In this document: positions 14,291 through 22,615 of the stretch, piece by piece
How positions within the stretch are numbered: position 1 is the stretch's first letter
Layout: the number at the start of each line of letters is the position of its first letter
Source of the DNA: Alphaproteobacteria bacterium
Lineage (GTDB): Bacteria; Pseudomonadota; Alphaproteobacteria; Rickettsiales; SXRF01
DNA length: 50,011 nt
Assembly (NCBI GenBank): GCA_025362975.1
Contig: JANYES010000016.1
Span: 1-50,011, forward strand
Reading direction: 5' to 3'
Program-made: the position numbers and the translations under genes
The notes under the pieces: model-generated
Seen by the model: the letters and a program-made list of their open reading frames with translations, nothing else
The model's database searches: none
Told to the model about the DNA's origin: nothing

Positions 14291-16081
14291 ATGACCCAAG
14301 CATACAAAATCGTTGATCATTACCATGATGTCGTCGTCGTCGGCGCTGGCGGCGCAGGCCTTCGCGCCACCTTCGGCATGGCATCCGCAGGGCTTAACAC
14401 CGCCTGCGTCACCAAAGTGTTCCCCACCCGCTCGCACACGGTAGCCGCCCAGGGCGGCATCTCCGCGGCCCTTGGCAACATGGGTCAGGACGACTGGCGT
14501 TGGCACATGTACGACACCGTCAAAGGCGGCGACTGGCTCGGCGACCAGGACGCAATCGAATACATGTGCAAACACGCGATGGAAGCCGTCGTCGAACTCG
14601 AACATTACGGCGTTCCCTTCTCCCGCACCGAAGAAGGTAAAATCTACCAGCGTCCCTTCGGCGGCATGACCACCGAATTCGGCAAAGGCACCGCCCAGCG
14701 CACCTGCGCTGCCGCCGACCGCACCGGCCACGCCATCCTCCACACGCTCTACACCCAGGCACTCCGCCACGACGCTCAGTTCTTCGTCGAATATTTCGCC
14801 GTCGACCTCATCATGGACGAAGAAGGCTCGTGCCGCGGCGTCATGGCATGGAACCTCGATGACGGCACGCTCCATCGCTTCAACGCCCACATTACCGTCA
14901 TGGCCACCGGCGGCTACGGCCGCGCCTATTTCTCTGCAACGTCCGCCCATACCTGCACCGGCGACGGCGGCGGCATGGTCGTGCGCGCCGGCCTTCCGTT
15001 GCAGGACATGGAATTCGTCCAGTTCCATCCCACCGGTGTTTACGGCTCCGGCTGCTTAATCACCGAAGGTGCCCGCGGCGAAGGCGGCTACCTTGTGAAC
15101 TCGCAAGGCGAACGCTTCATGGAACGCTACGCCCCGCACGCCAAAGACTTGGCTTCCCGCGACGTGGTCTCCCGCGCCATGACCATCGAAATCCGCGAGG
15201 GCAGGGGTGTCGGTCCTGAAAAAGACCACATCTTCCTCCACCTCGACCATCTCGACCCGGCCACACTCCACGAACGCCTCCCCGGCATTTCCGAAACCGC
15301 GAAAATTTTCGCCAATGTCGATGTCACGAAACAACCAATCCCCGTGCTCCCTACCGTGCACTACAACATGGGCGGCATCCCCACCAACATCCACGGTGAA
15401 GTCCTCACGCTGAAAAAAGGCAATCCTGAATCCATCGTTCCCGGCCTCATGGCCATCGGCGAAGCCGCCTGCGTATCGGTCCACGGCGCTAACCGTCTCG
15501 GTTCCAACTCGCTGCTCGACCTCGTCGTCTTCGGCCGCGCCGCTGCCCTGCGCGCCGCCGAACTCGTTAAACCCGGCGCGCGCCACAAACCCTCCACCGG
15601 CACCAATAACAACGAAATCTTGGCGCGCTTCGATGCCATCCGCCATGCCTCCGGTTCGGCGCGCACCTCGGAAATCCGCCGCGCCATGCAAAAAACCATG
15701 CAGGGCCACGCCGCCGTCTTCCGCGAAGAAAAATCCCTCGCCGAAGGTTCGAGTAAAATCGAACAGGTCTGGCAGAGCTTCGACCAGCTCAACGTCTCCG
15801 ACCGTTCGCTCATCTGGAACTCCGATCTCGTCGAAGCGCTGGAGCTGGACAACATGCGCAGCCAAGCCGTGCTCACCATGAATTCCGCCCTAAACCGAAA
15901 AGAAAGCCGCGGCGCCCACGCCCGCGAGGACTATCCTGACCGCGACGACAAGAACTGGATGAAGCACACTTACGCATGGCTCGATGAAAAAGGCAAAACC
16001 TACATCGACTACCGCCCCGTGCATCTCAACACCCTGTCGAACGAAGTCCAGCCCGTTCCGCCTAAAGCCCGCGTTTACTAA
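14291..16081 (+). CDS. sdhA: Succinate dehydrogenase flavoprotein subunit
   Basis: The 596-residue protein has the dinucleotide-binding GAGGAG (18-23) and His49 in [12 protein letters not shown], the residue that covalently holds FAD. It also has the substrate-site [11 protein letters not shown], and [10 protein letters not shown] followed by [15 protein letters not shown] in the capping/FAD region. It oxidises succinate to fumarate on the matrix-equivalent (cytoplasmic) face of complex II. The frame is open upstream to 14249, but the ATG at 14291 matches the family N-terminus and avoids overlap with sdhD. Two small unknown genes separate it from sdhB, whereas many relatives have sdhA and sdhB adjacent. 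Confidence 0.97.
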   Translation: MTQAYKIVDHYHDVVVVGAGGAGLRATFGMASAGLNTACVTKVFPTRSHTVAAQGGISAALGNMGQDDWRWHMYDTVKGGDWLGDQDAIEYMCKHAMEAVVELEHYGVPFSRTEEGKIYQRPFGGMTTEFGKGTAQRTCAAADRTGHAILHTLYTQALRHDAQFFVEYFAVDLIMDEEGSCRGVMAWNLDDGTLHRFNAHITVMATGGYGRAYFSATSAHTCTGDGGGMVVRAGLPLQDMEFVQFHPTGVYGSGCLITEGARGEGGYLVNSQGERFMERYAPHAKDLASRDVVSRAMTIEIREGRGVGPEKDHIFLHLDHLDPATLHERLPGISETAKIFANVDVTKQPIPVLPTVHYNMGGIPTNIHGEVLTLKKGNPESIVPGLMAIGEAACVSVHGANRLGSNSLLDLVVFGRAAALRAAELVKPGARHKPSTGTNNNEILARFDAIRHASGSARTSEIRRAMQKTMQGHAAVFREEKSLAEGSSKIEQVWQSFDQLNVSDRSLIWNSDLVEALELDNMRSQAVLTMNSALNRKESRGAHAREDYPDRDDKNWMKHTYAWLDEKGKTYIDYRPVHLNTLSNEVQPVPPKARVY

Positions 16082-16092
16082 AGGTTGCTGCG

Positions 16093-16683
16093 ATGCCGAG
16101 CGAAGATAGCGTCCAACTTGTAGAAATTTTCCTCCGCCGCTACGAGCAGGCGCTGCTACACTACGGCAACCAGCTCGATGCCGTCGAGGTGCATGCGCAG
16201 GAACGCCGGGAACGCACCCCCGAAGACCGCAACCTAGCTATTCCCGGCCTCTACAGCCGACAGGCGCAATACTTACGCGACGTGCTCGACCTTTTCGTCG
16301 ATGCCTTGGAAGACGACGGCTTCAAAACCAAAACCGTCGAAGAGCGCATCATCGTGCAGGAAACCTTCAGCCACGCCATCGCCGTGCTCAACATGATGCT
16401 CGACGAGGAAAAAGCCATCGACCAGCGAGTCAAACGCGGCACCGACCCGGAAAAACTCGCCGACAAATACCGCCGTAAACACTTCATCCCCGACGGCGAC
16501 CCGCTTGACGAGGATGTCGCCCGACGCATCACCCGCACCAGCAAACAACGCCGCGTCGAACATGCCGGTCTGGTGCACGAAATCGAAGGCGTCACCACCA
16601 TGAAAAGCGCCCTCGAAGAAATCCGCGGTAGCGTTTTCCCCCTGCGCCCCGGGCGCCGCCAAGGTATGGCGATCTATGACTAA
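16093..16683 (+). CDS. Hypothetical protein, 196 aa, between sdhA and sdhB (tandem paralogue 1)
   Basis: The start is 11 bases after the sdhA stop. I do not recognise the family. The protein is soluble, charged and mostly helical. Its first half has SRQAQYLRDVLDLFVDALEDD (about 55-75) and a TVEERII stretch that is closely matched in the next gene. The second half is specific: basic RRKHFIPDGDPLDEDVARR and a tail rich in Arg/Gly. No metal or catalytic motif is evident. Its place inside the sdh operon and the paralogous neighbour suggest retention in this lineage. A role in complex II assembly is possible but not shown; it is not SdhE or SdhF by sequence. Confidence 0.7.
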   Translation: MPSEDSVQLVEIFLRRYEQALLHYGNQLDAVEVHAQERRERTPEDRNLAIPGLYSRQAQYLRDVLDLFVDALEDDGFKTKTVEERIIVQETFSHAIAVLNMMLDEEKAIDQRVKRGTDPEKLADKYRRKHFIPDGDPLDEDVARRITRTSKQRRVEHAGLVHEIEGVTTMKSALEEIRGSVFPLRPGRRQGMAIYD

Positions 16684-17040
16684 CGCCGAACTCTTTCACA
16701 AGGTCGAAGACTTTTTGCACGAACACGAAGCCCTGCTTAACCGTCACGTCTTCACCTTGGACAATCTAGAGAACGGCGCCCACGCCCATCGCCTGCAACA
16801 CCCCCATGATCGCCAGCTTTTGGAGCGCGGCGCACTCACCCGTCAGGCGCAATACCTGCGCAACCTGCATGATTTGTTCGTCGACGCCGTCAACGACGAA
16901 GGCTTTCCCGCCGTCACCGTCGACGAGCGCTACTGGCCCGGCTGGTCGAAGCCGAACGCGAACTTAAAGAAATCCGCATCGCCGCCAGTAAAGGCCAGCC
17001 GCGCATTGGCGGTGCCGGGCCCTCGCTAGGGTTGTCATAA
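16676..17040 (+). pseudogene. Hypothetical paralogue 2 between sdhA and sdhB, probably frameshifted
   Basis: The ATG at 16676 overlaps the end of paralogue 1. The first 85 codons mirror it, for example TRQAQYLRNLHDLFVDAVND against SRQAQYLRDVLDLFVDALED, then TVDER against TVEER. After TVDER (ending 16930) the current frame turns into YWPGWSKPN and ends at 17029, which looks unlike protein. The -1 frame from 16927 instead reads ALLARLVEAERELKEIRIAA and continues to a TAA at 17040, a natural charged helix. A single-base loss near 16926-16932 would explain this. It may be a real mutation, a sequencing error or, less likely, programmed shifting. Function unknown. Confidence 0.6.
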
Positions 17041-17053
17041 TTTACATAAACGC

Positions 17054-17081
17054 TTGATTAGGGCGGCGGAAACGATACAAT
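17054..17081 (+). promoter_or_regulatory. Putative promoter of sdhB
   Basis: TTGATT (17054-17059), a 16-bp spacer and TACAAT (17076-17081) lie 39 bases before the sdhB ATG. Such a promoter would let sdhB be transcribed independently of sdhCDA and the two unknown genes. The assignment rests on the hexamers alone. Confidence 0.4.
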
Positions 17082-17119
17082 CCGCCATTATTAAAACGCA
17101 CTCCGCATAAAGTAGACAC

Positions 17120-17920
17120 ATGGCAGAAATCAGACTCCCCCCCAATTCCGTCGTTGGCAAAGGCAAAACCTTCAAAGCGCCTGAAACCGCCAAACGTGTC
17201 AAAAACTTCTCAATCTACCGCTGGAACCCCGAAGAAATCGACAGCAATGGTACCGTCGCCAACCCCACGCTCGACACCTACGAAATCGACATGGACGCCT
17301 GCGGCCCGATGGTGCTCGACGCCCTGATCAAAATTAAAGACGAAGTCGACCCAACGCTCACCTTCCGCCGCTCGTGCCGCGAAGGCATCTGCGGGTCGTG
17401 CGCCATGAACATCGACGGCACCAACACGCTCGCCTGTATCAAACCCATCGTCGACGTTTCCGGCGACATCAAAATCTACCCGCTTCCCCATATGTCGGTC
17501 ATCAAAGACCTCGTCCCCGACATGACGCATTTCTACGCGCAGTATCAGTCCATCAAGCCGTGGCTGCAAACTACCACCCCGCAGCCCGCCAACCGCGAAC
17601 GCCTGCAAACCCCGGAAGATCGGTCGAAACTCGACGGGCTGTACGAATGCATCCTGTGCGCTTGCTGCTCCACCTCCTGCCCCAGCTATTGGTGGAATTC
17701 CGACCGCTTCCTGGGCCCTGCCATCTTGCTGCAAGCCTACCGCTGGATCGTCGACAGCCGCGACGAATTCACTGGCGAACGCCTCGACGATCTCGAAGAT
17801 CCCTTCAAGCTCTACCGGTGCCACACCATCATGAACTGCACCAAAACCTGCCCCAAAGGCTTAAACCCCGCCAAGGCAATTGCAGAAATCAAAAAACTCA
17901 TGGTCAAAAAAGCCGTTTAA
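17120..17920 (+). CDS. sdhB: Succinate dehydrogenase iron-sulfur subunit
   Basis: The 266-residue protein carries all three iron-sulfur cluster sites. The 2Fe-2S cysteines are in [10 protein letters not shown] (Cys86, 91, 94) plus Cys106. The 4Fe-4S cysteines are Cys177, 180, 183 and 244, and the 3Fe-4S cysteines are Cys187, 234 and 240. The spacing is identical to the E. coli enzyme. It relays electrons from SdhA to ubiquinone. It is separated from sdhA by about 1 kb holding two unknown genes and has a plausible promoter of its own. A small secreted-protein gene follows after 16 bases. Confidence 0.97.
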   Translation: MAEIRLPPNSVVGKGKTFKAPETAKRVKNFSIYRWNPEEIDSNGTVANPTLDTYEIDMDACGPMVLDALIKIKDEVDPTLTFRRSCREGICGSCAMNIDGTNTLACIKPIVDVSGDIKIYPLPHMSVIKDLVPDMTHFYAQYQSIKPWLQTTTPQPANRERLQTPEDRSKLDGLYECILCACCSTSCPSYWWNSDRFLGPAILLQAYRWIVDSRDEFTGERLDDLEDPFKLYRCHTIMNCTKTCPKGLNPAKAIAEIKKLMVKKAV

Positions 17921-17936
17921 CCCAAAGGAAAACGCG

Positions 17937-18230
17937 ATGAAGAAACGCCTGTTCGTACTCTGTACCTTCGCCTTCATTGCCAACGCCCATGCCGACGAAT
18001 ACGTGCAGGGCTACACCCGCTCCAACGGCTCCTACGTCCAGCCGCATTACCAGACCGCCCCCGACAACAGCGTCTATAATAACTACAGCACCAAAGGCAA
18101 CGTAAATCCCTACACCGGCCAGCAAGGCAACGTCGATCCCTATCAGGCACAGGAGCATCAGCAAGTCCGCCAGCTGAATTCCGGCACAGGGCTGTACGAG
18201 CCGCGCCGCTCATCAAATCTCTACCGTTAA
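17937..18230 (+). CDS. Small secreted protein with conserved SNGSYVxPHYQT / NVNPYTG motif
   Basis: The ATG at 17937 is preceded by AAAGGA and gives 97 residues with a clean Sec signal peptide (MKKRLFVLCTFAFIANAHA|DEY). The mature part is polar and Tyr/Asn/Gln-rich, with GYTRSNGSYVQPHYQTAPD and STKGNVNPYTGQQGNVDPY. Short periplasmic proteins with this same motif string are widespread in Proteobacteria and have no known function. No cysteines occur in the mature part. It follows sdhB by 16 bases, so it may share that transcript; thrB follows 13 bases later. Confidence 0.75.
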   Translation: MKKRLFVLCTFAFIANAHADEYVQGYTRSNGSYVQPHYQTAPDNSVYNNYSTKGNVNPYTGQQGNVDPYQAQEHQQVRQLNSGTGLYEPRRSSNLYR

Positions 18231-18243
18231 TCGGACGCGTCCA

Positions 18244-19233
18244 TTGGCCGTCTACACCAAACTCACCGCCAATGACATTGCTGCATTCCTCACTCACTAT
18301 CAGGTTGGTACATTAGTTTCCTTCAAGGGCATCACCGAAGGTGTCGAAAACACCAACTACCTGCTGGTGACGCAGAAAGACGGCGTCGAAACGCGCTACA
18401 TCCTCACCCTCTATGAACAGCGCGTGAACGCGAGCGAACTGCCGTTCTTCATGAGCCTCACCGAGTGGCTTGCCGATCGTTCCATCATCTGCCCGCGCCC
18501 GGTCAAAGGCGAGGGAGACCGCACCATTTTTTCCCTAAAGGACAAACCTGCCGCCCTCATTAATTACCTCACGGGGCGGGGCAGCCCGCACATCACCCCG
18601 CGCCATCTCGAACTTTGCGGCGAACTCATCGCGCGCATGCACCTTGCCGCCGAAGGCTTCCCGATGACACGCCGCAACGCGCTTAGCGTCGACGGCTGGA
18701 CGAACCTCTACCACCAGTTCCGCAGTCAAGCGAACACCATCACCCCCACCCTCGAAAAAGAAATCGCCACCGAACTGCAATTGCTCGAAACACACTGGCC
18801 CACTGGCCTGCCGCGAGGCATCATCCACGCCGACATCTTCCCCGACAACGTCTTCTTCACCGACGGCAACACCGACCAGCCCGACCTTTCCGGCATCATC
18901 GATTTCTACTTCGCCTGCAACGATTTCTGGATGTACGACCTGATGATCTGCTTCAACGCCTGGTGCTTCGACACCGGTCATAAATTCGTCCCCGCCCGCG
19001 CGCAAGCGCTGTTGAACGCCTACCACCGCCTGCGCCCTATTACAGACGCGGAACGACAAAATATGCCCATCCTCGCGCGCGGTGCTGCCATGCGTTTCCT
19101 CATCACGCGCTCGCACGACTGGCTCCACCGCGTCGAAGGAGCGCTGGTCAATCCTAAAGACCCGATGGAATATGTCGCCAAGCTGCGCTTCCACCAGCAG
19201 GTGCGAAGCGCCAAGGAATACGCCGCGTTTTAG
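18244..19233 (+). CDS. thrB: Homoserine kinase (ThrB, APH-fold type)
   Basis: This 329-residue cytoplasmic enzyme of threonine synthesis phosphorylates homoserine with ATP. It belongs to the aminoglycoside-phosphotransferase-like class used by many alpha- and gammaproteobacteria, not the GHMP class. Markers are SFKGITEGVENTNYLL (26-41), the catalytic loop GIIHADIFPDNVFF (Asp197, Asn202) and the metal-binding IIDFYFA (Asp220). The family N-terminus MAVYT fixes the start at a TTG codon (18244) with a weak ribosome binding site, so low translation is likely. The TAG stop shares two bases with the TAA of the convergent gene downstream. Confidence 0.92.
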   Translation: MAVYTKLTANDIAAFLTHYQVGTLVSFKGITEGVENTNYLLVTQKDGVETRYILTLYEQRVNASELPFFMSLTEWLADRSIICPRPVKGEGDRTIFSLKDKPAALINYLTGRGSPHITPRHLELCGELIARMHLAAEGFPMTRRNALSVDGWTNLYHQFRSQANTITPTLEKEIATELQLLETHWPTGLPRGIIHADIFPDNVFFTDGNTDQPDLSGIIDFYFACNDFWMYDLMICFNAWCFDTGHKFVPARAQALLNAYHRLRPITDAERQNMPILARGAAMRFLITRSHDWLHRVEGALVNPKDPMEYVAKLRFHQQVRSAKEYAAF

Positions 19234-20384
19234 CGCCCTGCGCCTAAATCCTTCTCCGCCGACTGCGCTTTATGCGCCAGCCACGCAGCCCACTGCCTCA
19301 GCAAATCGCCGCCGACATTCAGCGTAATCGCGCCGTCATTGGCCGCTTCTTTCAGTGCTTCGAGTAACGCTTCACCGCCCGGCGTTAGCTTGATTTCCGG
19401 CGCAGCTTCCTTGCGTTGGCGGAAATCTTCACCACGCCCACGGCCGAGTTTGCCGCGCAGCACCTGTGAGTTCTCGCGCACATGGTCGATCACGTCGTTG
19501 ATTTTTGCAAGCGTCTCGGCGGTGTTGTCCGCACCGGACACGACGATTACGCCGGTATCCTTGCGCTCATCGCCCGATGATGCGTGATAAATCTCGCTGC
19601 GAGCTGGCGACAAGTTGCGTGTCCTGAGCAGTTTTTCGACTTCGTTGGTCATGCGCACCACTTCCGCGCGCGCGTCCGGCTCCGAGCCCGCGTTGATGCG
19701 GATCACGATCTGCGTCGTGTCCTTAACATCGCCCTCGCGCACTGCGTCCGATTCCTTGCCCGTCACAATAGCCAGCGGCATCGGAAAGACAGTCGCGCTC
19801 AGCCCACCTTCAAGCTCATTGAGCGCATGCGTTTTCAAGGTCGATTTGGCAGCCGCGTCGCGCTGCGCGGTTTTAATGCGCTTCAGGTAGCTCTGCGTCA
19901 CCGATAATTCCGGAGCCGGCTCGCCCGGTGGCGGCACCATCGGTTTCCCGTGACGCGGTAGGGGGCCGAATATCGGCGGCGTGGATTTCGGCGGCGATGA
20001 GGTGAATTCGGAATCGTCGAGCGTAATGATTTCGCTAGGTTTTTCTTCTTGGTTTGCGGCTGCCGCTGCGGCATTCTTTTCCGGCGAAACGATATGGGCT
20101 TCGAGGTATTCGTGTGTTGCGCCCAGTACCGCGAAATACTTGGTCGGGTCTTCGAACGTCGCGTTCAGCGTGAAATTATTTCCATCGGCGTTCAACGTGT
20201 CGAATAAAGCCGGCTCGTTAGCGCGGATGATGTCGGCGATCTGTGTGCCGTGATTGAGCGCCAGCGCATGCTTCGCCGTGTCGTCGCCGCTTTCGAATTC
20301 GATGCGGATGGTGTTGGTCGCATCGTTGTCATTGACGTTTACACTCAACTGACCATCATGTATTTTGTAATTTTTCGCGCCCAT
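19230..20384 (-). CDS. Hypothetical protein, 384 aa, lineage-specific
   Basis: I do not recognise any family. The layout is: an N-terminal beta-rich domain (1 to about 110) with FTLNATFEDPTKYFAVLG; a Pro/Ser-rich linker (about 128-165, PPKSTPPIFGPLPRHGKP); a second mixed domain (about 200-300) with TQIVIRINAGSEPDARAEV; and a helical C-terminus. No signal peptide, membrane segment or catalytic motif is seen, so it is probably cytoplasmic. It stands alone on the minus strand, convergent with thrB and sharing stop-codon bases with it. Ribosome binding is suggested by AGGACGAG before the ATG. The linker suggests two independently folding units. Confidence 0.7.
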   Translation of the reverse strand: MGAKNYKIHDGQLSVNVNDNDATNTIRIEFESGDDTAKHALALNHGTQIADIIRANEPALFDTLNADGNNFTLNATFEDPTKYFAVLGATHEYLEAHIVSPEKNAAAAAANQEEKPSEIITLDDSEFTSSPPKSTPPIFGPLPRHGKPMVPPPGEPAPELSVTQSYLKRIKTAQRDAAAKSTLKTHALNELEGGLSATVFPMPLAIVTGKESDAVREGDVKDTTQIVIRINAGSEPDARAEVVRMTNEVEKLLRTRNLSPARSEIYHASSGDERKDTGVIVVSGADNTAETLAKINDVIDHVRENSQVLRGKLGRGRGEDFRQRKEAAPEIKLTPGGEALLEALKEAANDGAITLNVGGDLLRQWAAWLAHKAQSAEKDLGAGR

Positions 20385-20500
20385 GTTTCTCGTCCTATTT
20401 TACAATGTTTAAAAGTAAATATTTATTAAAAATTTGTGGCAAAAATAGCGGCTTGCTTATGCAAAGTCAAATATTTACGCCGTAACCCCAGTAACCATCC

Positions 20501-20944
20501 ATGCCATTGAAAAAAGTAAAAATATATACCGACGGAGCATGCTCTGGCAATCCGGGCCCCGGCGGTTGGGGCGCCATCCTCGTCTATGGCGAGGTTGAAA
20601 AGCAACTTTCCGGCCACGACCGCGAAACTACCAACAACCGCATGGAAATGATGGCCGCCATCGGCGCGCTCGAAGCGCTCAAATCCCCCTGCGATATCGA
20701 CCTCTACACCGACAGCACCTATGTGCAGAAGGGCATCACCGAATGGGTGCACGGCTGGAAAAAACGCGGCTGGAAAACCGCCGACAATAAACCGGTAAAA
20801 AATGAAGATTTATGGAAACGCCTCGAGATCGCCAACGGCAAACACACCGTCCGCTGGCACTGGGTCAAAGGTCATAACGGCCACGACTATAACGAGCGCG
20901 CCGACCAACTCGCCGTCAACGCCTGCAAATCTGCCCGCAAGTAA
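20501..20944 (+). CDS. rnhA: Ribonuclease HI
   Basis: The 147-residue enzyme cleaves the RNA strand of RNA-DNA hybrids, removing primers and R-loops. All catalytic residues are present: Asp11 in [11 protein letters not shown], Glu49 in NRMEMMAA, Asp71 in YTDSTYV, and Asp135 in NERADQLA. The flexible-loop His125 is in [14 protein letters not shown]. The basic protrusion GWKKRGWK, used for substrate binding, is also present. The length matches single-domain bacterial RNase HI with no hybrid-binding domain. It is divergent from the unknown gene at 19230-20384. Confidence 0.97.
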   Translation: MPLKKVKIYTDGACSGNPGPGGWGAILVYGEVEKQLSGHDRETTNNRMEMMAAIGALEALKSPCDIDLYTDSTYVQKGITEWVHGWKKRGWKTADNKPVKNEDLWKRLEIANGKHTVRWHWVKGHNGHDYNERADQLAVNACKSARK

Positions 20945-20981
20945 ACGGCCTTATTTTTGTGCCATCCCACGCAGAATTGTC

Positions 20982-21001
20982 ACCGCGTCGCATGACGCGG
21001 T
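20982..21001. repeat. Dispersed hairpin repeat, copy 1
   Basis: ACCGCGTC / GACGCGGT with a GCAT loop, preceded by TGTC. Related hairpins lie at 21589-21608 and 31161-31182. All are in intergenic DNA and share the plan GTCACC(C/G)CGTC - 4-nt loop - GACG(G/C)(G/A)GT. It differs from the nearby terminator in lacking a T-run. Confidence 0.4.
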
Positions 21002-21038
21002 CCGCGTTTGTGCGCGGAAGTGCGCAAGCACCCATAAA

Positions 21039-21069
21039 CAAAAAGCCCGGCAAATGATGCCGGGCTTTT
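21039..21069. terminator. Terminator between rnhA and the minus-strand small genes
   Basis: The stem AAAAGCCCGGC / GCCGGGCTTTT (loop AAATGAT) is flanked by A- and T-rich sequence. It can end transcription of rnhA from the left and of the small Gly-rich gene (21092-21238) from the right. Confidence 0.85.
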
Positions 21070-21091
21070 CAATCCAATTGCTGCGTGAGCT

Positions 21092-21238
21092 TTAAGAAGC
21101 CGCGCCGCCACCCATGCGCCCGCCCGTTGCACCAAAGCCACCGCGCGTGACCACAGCGCTTTTGCCGCCGCTGGTAAACCCGCCGAAGCTGGAGCCGCGT
21201 ACGCCGCTGCTAGAGTAGCTATTATAATAGTTATGCAT
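21092..21238 (-). CDS. Small Gly/Ser-rich C-terminal ORF (48 aa), DUF1190/YgiB-like tail
   Basis: An ORF of 48 residues, too short for most gene callers, starts at the ATG at 21238. It overlaps the last 8 bases of the 64-residue ORF upstream in a different frame. It begins with Tyr/Ser (NYYNSYSSSGVRGSS) and continues Gly-rich with VVTRGGFGATG and GGRMGGGAAS. TRGGFG is reminiscent of the C-terminal tail of DUF1190 (YgiB/UPF0441) proteins. It ends 23 bases before a strong terminator in the right orientation, which supports a real gene. Either two coupled small genes or one frameshifted lipoprotein gene would fit. Confidence 0.45.
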   Translation of the reverse strand: MHNYYNSYSSSGVRGSSFGGFTSGGKSAVVTRGGFGATGGRMGGGAAS

Positions 21239-21425
21239 CCTCTTCCGCTTCCTTGCGTTCGACTTCCTGCTGGTTCGGCCCGCAACCTGGCATCGCGATC
21301 ATGCCGGCACTCATGGCACCTGCCACCAGCACCGTATGCTGGATCGTGCGCACAACACGGCTGCTTAGGCGTTTCTTTGGCGCCGCTGCTTCTGCCGGTT
21401 GTTCGGTGGTTTCTGGTTCCTGCAT
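21231..21425 (-). CDS. Small membrane protein or lipoprotein, 64 aa
   Basis: The product has an acidic/Ala-rich start (EPETTEQPAEAAAPKK), a hydrophobic stretch TVLVAGAMSAGMIAMPG (about 31-47) ending at Cys48 (MPGC, a lipobox-like context), and a charged end QEVERKEAEEDA. The N-terminal extension before the hydrophobic segment is long for a lipoprotein, so the real start could lie elsewhere, or the protein may be a tail-type membrane protein. AGGACGAGATG gives a ribosome binding site. The stop overlaps the start of the Gly-rich ORF in another frame. Together they resemble a DUF1190-like lipoprotein split by a frameshift. Confidence 0.5.
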   Translation of the reverse strand: MQEPETTEQPAEAAAPKKRLSSRVVRTIQHTVLVAGAMSAGMIAMPGCGPNQQEVERKEAEEDA

Positions 21426-21588
21426 CTCGTCCTCCGTGGTTTTTTATGCAGTAGCCTGTAAATTAACGAATTTTTAGTAGTTTTTGGCAAAAAGTCAAAG
21501 CGCAATGAAATGTGATAACTGACGGCACTACATTACCTAACCTACTGTTCTGTCAACCTCAAGACCGGCTATGTCCAACTTAGACCGG

Positions 21589-21608
21589 ACCCCGTCAAAC
21601 GACGGGGT
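21589..21608. repeat. Dispersed hairpin repeat, copy 2
   Basis: ACCCCGTC / GACGGGGT with loop AAAC, a perfect 8-bp stem followed by GAC. It lies in the 280-bp spacer between the small lipoprotein gene and the bactofilin terminator. Apart from this repeat I see no gene there. Confidence 0.4.
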
Positions 21609-21650
21609 GACAAATCGAAGAAGGGGGGCAATAGAAATAGAAGCCCATAA

Positions 21651-21687
21651 AAAACCCCGGCTGGTTTCCCGAGCCGGGGTTTTTTTC
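21651..21687. terminator. Terminator of the bactofilin gene
   Basis: The stem AACCCCGGCT / AGCCGGGGTT (loop GGTTTCCCG) has a run of As on the left, serving the minus-strand bactofilin gene that ends at 21709. It also has T7 on the right. Confidence 0.85.
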
Positions 21688-21708
21688 TGCTAGGAAGCTG
21701 CGGCTAAC

Positions 21709-22458
21709 TTAAGCGGCAACCTTATTGTCTTCTTTCGCACGAGTAGTCGGGCGAGGGCCGGTTGAAGAGATCGGGCTGGCGGTCTTGATTTCGCCCGTCA
21801 GCTCACCGCCGCGTTCGATTTCGATTTCACCATACGAGATTTTCCCACGAACTTTGCCGGTTGCGTAGATAACGAGACGGTTGCGAACAACCAGATCGCC
21901 TTCAAACAACCCGGAAATTTCCGCGTCTTCAATATTAGCCGAACCTTTGAACGAGCCGGTTTCGGCGATTTCAACGGTGTGCACATCATTGAGCGTAGCG
22001 TCAACTTTACCTTCGATCACGAGACGGTCGCAAGTCGCGATTTCGCCCTTGAGCAGGATGTCGTTGCCTACGGTCAGTACGCGACGGCCCATCTTGTTGG
22101 CTTTGTCTACACCGACGCCGGTGGAGGGCGAAGCTGCCGGTTTGGTTTCCGGCATGCGGCTGCGAACCATATCGCCGCCCATGCTGGACATTGGCGACGT
22201 GTTCGGACGGAAGGTGGTTGCCGACGGAGCCGGGTTAGAGCGGGCTTCGGGACGTGCTTCCGGAGCTGGGCGAGCAACAGTTGCTGCAGGCGCGGCTGCG
22301 GTGGTTACAGGCGTAGCTGCCAGAGCAGCAGGCGCTGCGTTGGTAGCAGTTGCGGTTGGTGCGTTAGCAGTGATCGTGTCCCCGGACATGTGTCCTCCTT
22401 GTCCTTGTTCAGTGGTGGTATCAAACAGGCCGTTATCGGCATCTTTACGACGAAACAT
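21709..22458 (-). CDS. Bactofilin (polymer-forming cytoskeletal protein)
   Basis: The 249-residue protein has an N-terminal disordered Ala/Pro/Thr-rich region (about 25-125) and a C-terminal bactofilin (DUF583) domain. That domain is a right-handed beta-helix with repeats such as KGEIATCDRLVIEGKVD, SANIEDAEISGLFEG and GKVRGKISYGEIEIERG. Bactofilins polymerise without nucleotide and organise envelope sites such as stalks or peptidoglycan remodelling zones. Alphaproteobacterial bactofilin genes often lie next to an M23 peptidase. Here the nearest M23 gene is about 22 kb away, so the partner is not indicated. The first residues (MFRRKDADN) look like the usual membrane-associating start. The gene is monocistronic with its own terminator. 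Confidence 0.92.
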   Translation of the reverse strand: MFRRKDADNGLFDTTTEQGQGGHMSGDTITANAPTATATNAAPAALAATPVTTAAAPAATVARPAPEARPEARSNPAPSATTFRPNTSPMSSMGGDMVRSRMPETKPAASPSTGVGVDKANKMGRRVLTVGNDILLKGEIATCDRLVIEGKVDATLNDVHTVEIAETGSFKGSANIEDAEISGLFEGDLVVRNRLVIYATGKVRGKISYGEIEIERGGELTGEIKTASPISSTGPRPTTRAKEDNKVAA

Positions 22459-22615
22459 ATATATCTCCCTAGCAGCTTTAAATTCTCAATGGCATGCATC
22501 GCTGCATGAATGTCAAAAATGAGGTTATAAGAATTGTTTTCATTATGCCACAAGAATCTTTAACGAAGCGCGATAAAAATTAATCACGCCTCGATCGCAC
22601 TATTTTTTGCGCGCG

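Noticed and set aside
14285-15865. Long minus-strand frames (247 and 269 codons) opposite sdhA
   Set aside because: Codon shadow of a GC-rich, highly conserved gene; no motifs and no ribosome binding sites.
22459-22615. TTGACA upstream of the bactofilin gene on the minus strand as its promoter
   Set aside because: No acceptable -10 lies at 16-18 bp spacing, so I did not list it as a promoter.
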